The notes under the pieces: model-generated | Told to the model about the DNA's origin: nothing | What the model saw: only the letters and a program-made list of their open reading frames with translations | Databases searched by the model: none | Source: Sulfurovum sp. | GTDB taxonomy: Bacteria; Campylobacterota; Campylobacteria; Campylobacterales; Sulfurovaceae | Direction of reading: 5' to 3' | Assembly (NCBI GenBank): GCA_021166685.1 | Contig: JAJPEU010000015.1 | Location: forward strand, 62,001 to 126,000 | DNA length: 64,000 nucleotides | Made by a program: the position numbers and the translations under genes | Shown here: positions 37,859-46,744 of the stretch, one piece after another | How the letters are laid out: each line of letters begins with the position of its first letter | Position numbering within the stretch: the first letter of the stretch is position 1

Positions 37859-40228
37859 TTAAATTTCAACAACTCTCTCAAGCATCTCTTTGATATCCAT
37901 CTCATGGGATATTAAAAATATCTGTCTATATTGCTCTTTAATAGTATGAAATGCCTCTAAAATTTCCATTCTTCTACTTTCATCTTGACTCCCAAATACT
38001 TCATCAAATGCCAAAAAGCCGATATTGCCTGCACCACTAAGTTCACCTAATGTTTTTGAGATAGCAATTCTAAGAACCAAATTTGCAAGATCCACTTCAC
38101 CACCGCTAAATCTCTCAATCGGAAACTTTTGTCCTTCATCATAGATATAAAAGTCAAAGTCGTTATCTACTTCGATATGTTGATACTTCCCTTTAGTAAT
38201 TTGAGAATACATCGTTGAAGCTATTTGAGATATTCTAGGAGCTACTTTTGAATTGAGTTTTGTTTTAAACTCACTCAAAGATATTTTTATCTTCTCGTAG
38301 TCGCTCAAGTCTTGTTGCTTGGTAGCTAGTTTTGCTTGATGCTCTTTGTTTGTATCAAGTGCAGATTGAAGTGTTTTTATCTCTCCGTCTATCGAAGCGA
38401 TTTGCACTTTAAGGTCATTGATGCTCGTGGCCAATTCCTCTTTTTGTTTTTGAAGTGTTGCAAACTCATCAACTTTTGTTTTATAGTTTGTTTCATCATA
38501 CACAACCGCTTTTATCTCAAGCTCTTTAGCAATATAGGTAGTTGATTTTTCTTCAATCGCTTTTTTTAGCTCATCCGACTCTTTTTGAAGTACCGGTACT
38601 CTTTGAATTAAAGTTTGAAGTTTTTGGTATGTGTCAAATTTTGGTTTTAAAACCTGCTCTTTTTGTATCAAATCTTGATGCAATTTGTCATCATAAGCAT
38701 ATTTTGAAAGTTCTTCAAGCTCTTTTTTGTTTTGAATCCCTTTTGTTTCTACCTCTTTAAAATATCCATTTGCTTTGATAAAGTCTTTTTGTTTTGTTTC
38801 GATGATGGTAAGTTGCTTATGTATCTCCTGAAGCTGCTCGTCTAACTCCTCTTTTTGTTTAGATAACATATCTTTTGAGCTTTCTACTTTTGACAGCTCT
38901 TGGGTTTGTTTATCGATTTTCTCTTTTTGGATAGCCTCTATAGTGTTTGACAGATTTGCTATTACTTTGTCATACTCTTCAAGGAGCGGTCTAGTGCATG
39001 TGGGACAGTTTGAACCCTTGCCTATTTTTTCAATCTCTGCAATCTGGGCTTTTGTAGTGTCGATGAGTTTTTGCTCACCTGATAGTGAAGAACTGATAGC
39101 TTTTATTTGAGCTTCATACTCTTTGATGCTGGTTTGAAGTTTATCCACTTCATTTTTTATCTGCTGTTGTTTTAACTGTAAGCTTGCATAATCTTTTACT
39201 TCAAGTTCTAATGCGGCAATATCATTTTTAGCTTTTGTATATTGCTCCCTTAGTTGAATCTGCTCTTTATTTAACCCATCAATTTTGAGCTGTATCTCTT
39301 TGAGCTGCTGCTGCTCTTTGAGTTGTATTTGCAACTGTTCAAACTCTTGTTTTACTGGCTCTAAAGCTGTTAGTTCTTTTTGCTTTTGGTGTAAGTCTGA
39401 AAGCTCAGATGAAAGTTTAGCTTGTTGGAGTTTATTAGATTCCAGAGTATTTTTTATGAGTTCTAGTTCACTCAAGAGTTTTGTTTTATGCTCTTTTGTT
39501 TTTTGCAAAAGGTCGAGCTCTTTTTTAGCCTCAATCTCTTTTAATTTTAAAGTTTCCAACTCTTTTGATTTTGAAGTTAAATTTTTATTGATTAGAGTTT
39601 TATTTTCATTGTGAGCTTTTATTGCACTCTCTTTAGCAGCTATCTCATCACTACTTAGTAATACCTCTCTAAAAGCATCTATCTCTCTTTTAAGTCCTCT
39701 GCTTTTTTCGACAAGCATAGTTTCAATAGTATCAATCTTCTCCAGCCCTAGTAGCTTTCTAATCATCTTTTTTCTATCTTCGGGTTTTAGGTTGCTAAGG
39801 CTTGTAAGTTCCTTTTGAGAAGCAAACAGTGTGTGCATAAAGGCATCTTTGCCCATCTTTACAAGTTTTGCGATGGTGTTTGTCACCTCTTTGGCTCCGT
39901 TGGAGATGAGCGCATCATTTTTATACAGTTTTGCATTGGCTGTGAGGGTTTTGCCTCTAAATTCTCTGATCACTTTGTAAGTAGCGCTATCAAACTCAAA
40001 CTCCAGCGTGACGCTTACAGGCTCTTTTTCACTAACACTTGAATTTCGTATCAGTTCTTTTGCGCCTTTGTTTTTTAGCTCTCCGTAAAGTGCAAAAAGT
40101 ATCGCTTCAAATATGGTGGATTTGCCGCTTCCGTTTTTTCCGATGATGCCGGTCAGCCCCTCCTCAAAGGAAAAGCTTTTTTGGGTGTACTTTTTAAAGT
40201 TTAACAGTTCAAGATTATTCAGTATCAC
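37859..40228 (-). CDS. Rad50/SbcC-like ATPase with zinc hook (probable GTG start at 40228; ORF extends to 40243)
   Basis: 'IIGKNGSGKSTIFEAILFALYGE', hook 'CPTCTRPL', signature 'RFSGGEVDLANLVLRIA', 'LAFDEVFGSQDESRR'. Confidence 0.92.
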   Translation of the reverse strand: MILNNLELLNFKKYTQKSFSFEEGLTGIIGKNGSGKSTIFEAILFALYGELKNKGAKELIRNSSVSEKEPVSVTLEFEFDSATYKVIREFRGKTLTANAKLYKNDALISNGAKEVTNTIAKLVKMGKDAFMHTLFASQKELTSLSNLKPEDRKKMIRKLLGLEKIDTIETMLVEKSRGLKREIDAFREVLLSSDEIAAKESAIKAHNENKTLINKNLTSKSKELETLKLKEIEAKKELDLLQKTKEHKTKLLSELELIKNTLESNKLQQAKLSSELSDLHQKQKELTALEPVKQEFEQLQIQLKEQQQLKEIQLKIDGLNKEQIQLREQYTKAKNDIAALELEVKDYASLQLKQQQIKNEVDKLQTSIKEYEAQIKAISSSLSGEQKLIDTTKAQIAEIEKIGKGSNCPTCTRPLLEEYDKVIANLSNTIEAIQKEKIDKQTQELSKVESSKDMLSKQKEELDEQLQEIHKQLTIIETKQKDFIKANGYFKEVETKGIQNKKELEELSKYAYDDKLHQDLIQKEQVLKPKFDTYQKLQTLIQRVPVLQKESDELKKAIEEKSTTYIAKELEIKAVVYDETNYKTKVDEFATLQKQKEELATSINDLKVQIASIDGEIKTLQSALDTNKEHQAKLATKQQDLSDYEKIKISLSEFKTKLNSKVAPRISQIASTMYSQITKGKYQHIEVDNDFDFYIYDEGQKFPIERFSGGEVDLANLVLRIAISKTLGELSGAGNIGFLAFDEVFGSQDESRRMEILEAFHTIKEQYRQIFLISHEMDIKEMLERVVEI

Positions 40229-41333
40229 TGTACACCTCTTCATAAGTGCTGAAAAGCTCTTGCACTTTTGATTTTAGCCTATCAAACTCTTGTCCTTGAC
40301 TCTCTTCTTTGATATGCTCCAGAAAATAATCTTCCAATGAAAGCGATTCGATATCCTCGATCGTTTTTGCTTCGCCAGAGGTTTTAAACTCTCTTTTGAC
40401 ATTGACATAGAGACTGCCTTCAAAAATCTTTTTGATATCCGCCGTATTGATATCAATCGATTGCAGTGTTGTAAGATTTACAAGCTTTGCATCGATAATG
40501 GCGTCTTTAATGCCCGATAAATCCAACGCTTCTACACTTTTCTCAAAATCCCCGCAATCGATTTGAAACTCTAAAATCGGTCTGATTCTAATCTCTTTGT
40601 ATGCGATACTTAAGGCATCTTCTATCGTTACAAGTGCGAACCCTTTTGAATTTCGCTTGTCATTGAGACTTGTGCGCTCCGTACTTCCGCTGTAGTAAAC
40701 ATTCTCATATTTTCCGACTTTCCCAAAACCGTGCCAATGTCCAAGAGCTACATAATCCATTTTTGAAAAGATATACTCTTTCTCTGTCGGATAGACCCAC
40801 TCTCCAAACTCTTGCATGAGATACCATGCTCCAACACTGCAGTGCATCATCATTATATTTTTTTTACCATCATCAATTGACTCTTCACAAAGCTCTATTT
40901 GAGAAAGTGCTTTTGTGTCATCATTCATGTGTGGCAGACAATGAAATACAATATTTTCAAATTCTATTTTTTTATATTGCTGATCATAAGAGACATAGAT
41001 GTTTTCAAAATTTTCAAATATTTTTAGAATGGGGCTGCTTAGATTAGTTCTTGGGGTAGAGTGATTTCCTGCAATGAGGATAAATGGAATATTTAGAGAA
41101 TTGATTATTTTAAATTGCTCCAAGGCAAACGTGATGGCCCTGTTGCTGGGGCTGGCCCTGTGAAACAGATCTCCGGTGTGGATGATATAATCGGGCCTGA
41201 TTTGTTTGATCTGCTCGACAACCTGAACAAACGCATCGTAAAAATCCGCTTCTCTTTGGTTGATGTTGTCCTCGTTGATGACATCTAAATCGTTAAAACC
41301 CAAATGGGTATCGCTAAAGTGAACTATCTTCAT
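40215..41333 (-). CDS. Mre11/SbcD-like nuclease
   Basis: 'HFSDTHLGFND', 'IHTGDLFHRASPSN', 'IAGNHSTPR', 'VALGHWHGF', 'YYSGSTERTS'. Confidence 0.92.
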   Translation of the reverse strand: MKIVHFSDTHLGFNDLDVINEDNINQREADFYDAFVQVVEQIKQIRPDYIIHTGDLFHRASPSNRAITFALEQFKIINSLNIPFILIAGNHSTPRTNLSSPILKIFENFENIYVSYDQQYKKIEFENIVFHCLPHMNDDTKALSQIELCEESIDDGKKNIMMMHCSVGAWYLMQEFGEWVYPTEKEYIFSKMDYVALGHWHGFGKVGKYENVYYSGSTERTSLNDKRNSKGFALVTIEDALSIAYKEIRIRPILEFQIDCGDFEKSVEALDLSGIKDAIIDAKLVNLTTLQSIDINTADIKKIFEGSLYVNVKREFKTSGEAKTIEDIESLSLEDYFLEHIKEESQGQEFDRLKSKVQELFSTYEEVYSDTE

Positions 41334-41442
41334 TCAATTGTGTCTGCTTTTCAATCATTTTATTTTTTGCATTACTCATTGTACAATAAACAGTCCGTTA
41401 AATTATTTGATTGATATCAACACGCCAACCCAAAGGACGCGA

Positions 41443-42153
41443 TCAAGAAGAAATAAACTCCACCTCTACAATCTTGCCAAAATCATTGCTTTGCAAAAGC
41501 AGCTCAACCCTGTAGGCCGAGATCATCGTTTCGTCTTGAATTTTGTCTATTTTATAAATTTCTGCATTATTGTGTTTGCCGTCTATGAGAATTTTTTTAT
41601 TGCCGATGTTTTCATAATCACTGCGGCTAACAAAAACAACCAGCTTGGCATGACTGATATCGTACGCTTTTGCCAATTGTGTACCTGCGGTGACATAATC
41701 ACCGTTGTTTGCTTGAAATGCTTTTATATAAAGTTTGTTTACCGATATTTGTTTTTTTGCTATCGTATCCTCAAGTTGGGCTATTTGAATTTTAAGATTT
41801 TCTATCGTTACCTTAAGATCCAAAATCTGATAATATTTTTCGTCTTTTTCAAACGCACTCTTTCCGACAACCTGAAGATATTTTTGATAGTTTTTGTTCA
41901 ACAGTTTTAATTTCTCTTCATACAGCCTACGCTGTATTTTATAGCCTGCCAGCTCTTTTTGCTCCAACGAATCATCCAGCTTTATGATAGTTTTATCGAC
42001 CACTTTGGTTTCATCATTTTTATCCAGATAAACAATTTGCCCGTTTGTCTGCGCATAAATGATAAAATTGTCAAACGGCTCTATTTTCGCCATATAGGTT
42101 TGCGAAAAAAGCATGACCGGCATGCATACAAAAAATAAAAATTTCATTTTCAA
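41443..42153 (-). CDS. reduced HlyD/MFP-type adaptor protein
   Basis: Signal peptide, short biotinyl-lipoyl-like segment 'FDNFIIYAQTNGQIVYLDKNDETKVVDKTIIKLDD', coiled coil; 236 aa; ATGA overlap with RND gene. Confidence 0.7.
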   Translation of the reverse strand: MKMKFLFFVCMPVMLFSQTYMAKIEPFDNFIIYAQTNGQIVYLDKNDETKVVDKTIIKLDDSLEQKELAGYKIQRRLYEEKLKLLNKNYQKYLQVVGKSAFEKDEKYYQILDLKVTIENLKIQIAQLEDTIAKKQISVNKLYIKAFQANNGDYVTAGTQLAKAYDISHAKLVVFVSRSDYENIGNKKILIDGKHNNAEIYKIDKIQDETMISAYRVELLLQSNDFGKIVEVEFISS

Positions 42154-45100
42154 TCCTTAATGTTAAATACCATCGCATACAGCGCAGGCAGATAGAACAG
42201 ATTCAATACCGTCCCCCAGGCGATACCAAACCCCAGCGATATAGCGATAGGCTGAAGCATAATCGATTCTCCGGAAGGGAAAAAGATAATCGTCATAAGC
42301 CCCAATACGGTTGTAATCGAAGTAATCAGTATCGGCCTTACGCGTTGTTTGGCTCTTTTGAAAAACTCCTCTTTCTTTTTGGTTCCGTGCAAAAAATCCA
42401 GCATGATAATGCCGTCATTAATGACAACTCCTGCAAGGCCGAGCATCCCGATCATCGACTGGGAATTCAAATTGATCCCCATGATAAAATGGCCCGCTAC
42501 AGCGCCTAAAACAGTAAACGGTATAACAGAAATCAGCATCAAAGAAACTCTGAAGGAAGGGAAGTTGATCAGCAGCGTGATAAAGATCAAAAACATGGCG
42601 ATCATGAATGCTTTTATCATGTCGATTGCCATTTGGGAACTTTTCTCGCGCTCTCCGCCGAAACTGACTGCGATATCGTGCCGTTTTGCCTCTTGCACAA
42701 CCTCGTCAACTTGTTTCAATACTTCGTTTGCGCTGATGATCCGATTGTCAACATTTGCAAAAACACTTTTGTATATTCTCCCGTTTTCTTTTTCGATTTT
42801 TTCAAAATTTCTTTCGATCGTAAACCCTGCAACATCCTGCAATTCAACAAAACCATTGTTTACGGGAATAGAAAAATGTTTCAATTCATCGAAGTTGTCT
42901 TTGTGAATCGAGTATGTTTTAATTTTGATAATGCCGCTGTTGTCAAACGTGGCGGCTTGTTCTTTTTCCATAAAGTAACTGTTAAGCGCCAAGGCAACTG
43001 CCGAGTCGGTCAAGCCCAGCGTTTGACCGTAATGGTTCAGTATAAATTTATACTCTTTCTCTCCCATTTTCGTATTGTCTGTGACATCTTTGACTCCTTC
43101 GATAGAAGAAAGTTTTGTTTTGAGTTTTTCTATATGCGAAATAAGCGATTTGGTATCGTCCGAACTCAATTTTATTTCAATATCGGTTTTCATCACATGA
43201 AGCCTGCTGCTTACGATATTGAAATCCACGGCTTTGTCTTCTTGCACAACCGGAGTGATAAACTCTCGTATTTTTTGCATCACAGTCTGCGTACTTTCTA
43301 GCCTGATTTTTTCTTTTTGTTCAAAATCAAAGCTAAGCGACAACACCGGATTGATATAGTTATCCAAGACATTGTCCTCTCTAAAGTCTTCGAGCTCCAG
43401 CATCAGTGTAAATCCGTTTTCGATCACTTCTGTCGTACCGGCCAAATCAGAAAAAACACCTACGGAGGTATTGATGTTTTTAATGTAAAAACGCTGTTTA
43501 TTCTCCAGCAAACGTTTTTCATATCTTTTGACTATCTTGTCGGTCTCTTCAATGCTTAAAGAATCATCCAGTTTGACAGAAAGCGTAACGTTTCTTGAAT
43601 CCATGTCGGGAAACATCTGAAACCTGCTTTCTTGTATGGCAAATACCGTCAAAGCAGGCACTGCCAAATAAAACAAAAGCAAAAATGTTTTTTTATAATG
43701 AATGGTTTTATGCAAAATCTTCTCATACGTGTTGTATATCGCAGACCAGTCAAACAGTTTGTCATTTTTCCGCAAAATATGTTTTGCATGAAGCGGCAAA
43801 AAGAAAAAAGATTCTATCAAAGATGAAAATATCAACACCGATATCACGATCGGAATCAGCTTGATAAGCAATCCCATTTCACCGCTGATCAAAAGCATGG
43901 GCAAAAAGGCGAATATCGTCGTAAATGCGGCGATCATGACAGGCATAATCATCTCTTTGGTGCCGTTAATCACCGCTTCGCTGACTTCGGCTCCTTCATC
44001 CAGGTGGCGCTGAATATTTTCACTCACGATAATGGCATCATCCACGACAATACCCAGGGTGATCAGCATGGCCATCAAGGAGATCATATTTAAACTGTAA
44101 CCCAAAGCCTCTATGATCAAAAGTCCAAAAATAAACGAAAACGGTATCCCCATCACGATCACAAGCGACAGCCTCGGGCTGATGAGAAGATACATCGAAA
44201 ATCCGACCAAAATAAGCCCCAAAGTCATATTGGAAAGAATCGTTTTGATCCTCTGTTCGACAGGCCTTGAGCTGTCTCTTGAAACATCGATCGATAAGTC
44301 TTTATAGGTATTTTGTGTTTTTAATAAAACCTTTTTTACTTCGCGAGAAACTTTTATGGAGTCTCCCTGCTCGTCTTTAAATATCAGCAATGCAATAGAC
44401 GGTTTTGCATTAAACCTGGAAATGGTATCCTTGGTCGGATAATCAATCTTGACAGCAGCCACATCGCCCAAATAGATTTTTTTGCCGTCAGCCTCTATGA
44501 GTGTCTCTTTCCAGAACTCAGGATCAAATTTGTTGTTGTTGGCAGTTAAAAAGATATGGTTGCCAACCTGTTCGACAAATGCAACCGGATAGATATAGGA
44601 AAGCTCTTTGATTTTATTGATGATTAGAGAACTGTTTAGTCCGTAGGCCATAATTTTTTTATGGTCCAGCATAATATCGATCTGCAAATCACTGTCGCCG
44701 AAAATTTGCACATCACTGATATGCGGCACCTGAAATACCGACGTCTTTAATTTTTCTGCAATATCCAGCAATCCTTTTTGATCGTAGGCATTTGAAGACA
44801 AAGAGACATTCAAAAGCGACATCACGCGTTGCGATACCGTTGCAACGGGTTCCTCCATATCGCTTGGAAGATACTGCTTGGCGATGCTGATCGCATCTTT
44901 CACTTCATTGAGCACTTCATACCTATTGATGCCGTCTTGAAGTTCGATAGTGACCATAAAGCTCCCGTTGGTGACGGTTGAACTTACTTTTTTGATACCG
45001 GAAATCGCATCGATTTGATTTTCTATCTCTCTGACGGCAAAATTGTTCAGCGCATCCGCACTTGCTCCGATATAATTGCCTTTGATATCGATAGTATCAA

Positions 45101-45227
45101 GCGTCACAACTGGAAACATTTCTTTGGGAATCTTGATATAGGCAAAAATACCCATAAACAACAAAAATACCAAAATAGTGTGGTTCAGTCTTGAATTGTC
45201 GAGAAAATATTTTATAAGAGAGTGCAA
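42150..45227 (-). CDS. RND efflux transporter (AcrB/HAE1 superfamily)
   Basis: 'GIVVDDAIIVSENIQRHLDEG', 12-TM layout, 1025 aa. Confidence 0.95.
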   Translation of the reverse strand: MHSLIKYFLDNSRLNHTILVFLLFMGIFAYIKIPKEMFPVVTLDTIDIKGNYIGASADALNNFAVREIENQIDAISGIKKVSSTVTNGSFMVTIELQDGINRYEVLNEVKDAISIAKQYLPSDMEEPVATVSQRVMSLLNVSLSSNAYDQKGLLDIAEKLKTSVFQVPHISDVQIFGDSDLQIDIMLDHKKIMAYGLNSSLIINKIKELSYIYPVAFVEQVGNHIFLTANNNKFDPEFWKETLIEADGKKIYLGDVAAVKIDYPTKDTISRFNAKPSIALLIFKDEQGDSIKVSREVKKVLLKTQNTYKDLSIDVSRDSSRPVEQRIKTILSNMTLGLILVGFSMYLLISPRLSLVIVMGIPFSFIFGLLIIEALGYSLNMISLMAMLITLGIVVDDAIIVSENIQRHLDEGAEVSEAVINGTKEMIMPVMIAAFTTIFAFLPMLLISGEMGLLIKLIPIVISVLIFSSLIESFFFLPLHAKHILRKNDKLFDWSAIYNTYEKILHKTIHYKKTFLLLFYLAVPALTVFAIQESRFQMFPDMDSRNVTLSVKLDDSLSIEETDKIVKRYEKRLLENKQRFYIKNINTSVGVFSDLAGTTEVIENGFTLMLELEDFREDNVLDNYINPVLSLSFDFEQKEKIRLESTQTVMQKIREFITPVVQEDKAVDFNIVSSRLHVMKTDIEIKLSSDDTKSLISHIEKLKTKLSSIEGVKDVTDNTKMGEKEYKFILNHYGQTLGLTDSAVALALNSYFMEKEQAATFDNSGIIKIKTYSIHKDNFDELKHFSIPVNNGFVELQDVAGFTIERNFEKIEKENGRIYKSVFANVDNRIISANEVLKQVDEVVQEAKRHDIAVSFGGEREKSSQMAIDMIKAFMIAMFLIFITLLINFPSFRVSLMLISVIPFTVLGAVAGHFIMGINLNSQSMIGMLGLAGVVINDGIIMLDFLHGTKKKEEFFKRAKQRVRPILITSITTVLGLMTIIFFPSGESIMLQPIAISLGFGIAWGTVLNLFYLPALYAMVFNIKD

Positions 45228-45349
45228 GATAAGATTTCCTCTTTTTTAGATGGATTTTAGGCTGACTTTTTATCGCTAATTATAGCCGCGTGCATATTAA
45301 TCAACATTAATCATAAAAGGTGATTTTGTGTCGCGGCTTTATTTTTAAT

Positions 45350-46726
45350 TTAATAGCCGCTGCCGTTTAATTGGTTTGCGACATATTTTGCATGATTGTC
45401 CGTCATGCCTATGATATAGTCTATGACTCTTTGATACATATGATACACGCTGTCTGTTTTCTGCGGCCTGCCTCCGCCCATCAATTCCAGCGCTCTTTTG
45501 TCTCTGAAAGACAATGCTGTTCCGTCCCCGCTTTTGTAGAGTTCATAGGTAGCACGGATGAGAATATCCAGCAGTGTTTCTATGATATTGTACGCTCCGA
45601 GTTCCAGTTCAATTTTTCTTTTTTCATTAAATATTTTTTTAATGCCCAATCGTTTTGCTTTTTTGATCCCTTCTTTAAACGCTTTATTATTAAAAAGTTC
45701 AATGAGATCTTTTGGCTGATTGTCTCCTGCAATGGCATCAAAATTTTCTTCAAAGATTTCCATCGCATGTGTAGCTAAAATATAGATGGAAGCGGCTACC
45801 AGCTTTAAAACTTTTTGGGTGTGTGTATATTTTTCATTATGATAAATCTCTTCTGTTTTTTCTTCACCGCAAATTGAAACGAAAATGTCCCTCATGTCTT
45901 CCAACGTTATGATCTTCAACTCAAATGCATCTTGCAGATCCAATAATCCGTAACAAATATCATCAGAAGCCTCCATCAAATAAGAAAGAGGATGTCTTTT
46001 AAAAGAACCATCGGCTTTGACCAATCCAAGCTCCTCAAATAAAAGTTTAAAAAAATCTGCTTCGCTATGAAAATAATTAAATTTTGATGTGCCTGTCAGT
46101 TGACAACGGCTTGAAGAATAAGGGTATTTTACCAGTGTTCCCAGTGTCGCAAACGTAAGGTTCATCCCTCCGCCAAATAGGTTGTTTTCTATTTTACTGA
46201 CTATTCTAAAACTTTGGGCATTGCCGTCAAGACATTTAAAATCTTCCAACTCCTCCGATGACAACTCTTTTAAAAAATCTTTGTCTGCGTTTTTTGCAAA
46301 CCACTCTTTAATGACCTCTTCTCCGGCATGTCCAAAAGGCGGATTGCCGATATCATGAGCCAAGCATGCGGTTTGAATTATATAGGCAACGTCATACGGC
46401 TCAACGGTATGATACTTCTTTTTTAAAAATTCCCCGGCCTTCAATCCTAAACTTCTTCCGACGCTGGCAACTTCCAGGCTATGGGTTAATCTATTGTGAA
46501 CATGATCGTTTTTTGACAAAGGGTGAACTTGCGTCTTTTTAGACAGCCTTCTGAATGGATTGGAAAAGATTACTTTGTCATAATCTTTATGGTAACTGCT
46601 ATGGAAGTACTCTTCTGCGAAATCCTCTCTCGTTTCATCACAGCCATAATATCTTTTTTTTGATAATAATTTTTTCCACATCATTGGCTCTTTGCTCATT
46701 GCTAAGCACCTTCTGGCCGATACCAT
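45350..46726 (-). CDS. dgt: deoxyguanosinetriphosphate triphosphohydrolase-like protein
   Basis: 'SNPFRRLSKKTQVHPLSKNDHVHNRLTHSLEVASVGRSLG', 'CLAHDIGNPPFGHAGE', 'DDICYGLLDLQDA'; exact start uncertain. Confidence 0.93.
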   Translation of the reverse strand: MVSARRCLAMSKEPMMWKKLLSKKRYYGCDETREDFAEEYFHSSYHKDYDKVIFSNPFRRLSKKTQVHPLSKNDHVHNRLTHSLEVASVGRSLGLKAGEFLKKKYHTVEPYDVAYIIQTACLAHDIGNPPFGHAGEEVIKEWFAKNADKDFLKELSSEELEDFKCLDGNAQSFRIVSKIENNLFGGGMNLTFATLGTLVKYPYSSSRCQLTGTSKFNYFHSEADFFKLLFEELGLVKADGSFKRHPLSYLMEASDDICYGLLDLQDAFELKIITLEDMRDIFVSICGEEKTEEIYHNEKYTHTQKVLKLVAASIYILATHAMEIFEENFDAIAGDNQPKDLIELFNNKAFKEGIKKAKRLGIKKIFNEKRKIELELGAYNIIETLLDILIRATYELYKSGDGTALSFRDKRALELMGGGRPQKTDSVYHMYQRVIDYIIGMTDNHAKYVANQLNGSGY

Positions 46727-46744
46727 AGGTTTACGTTTCGCTCT

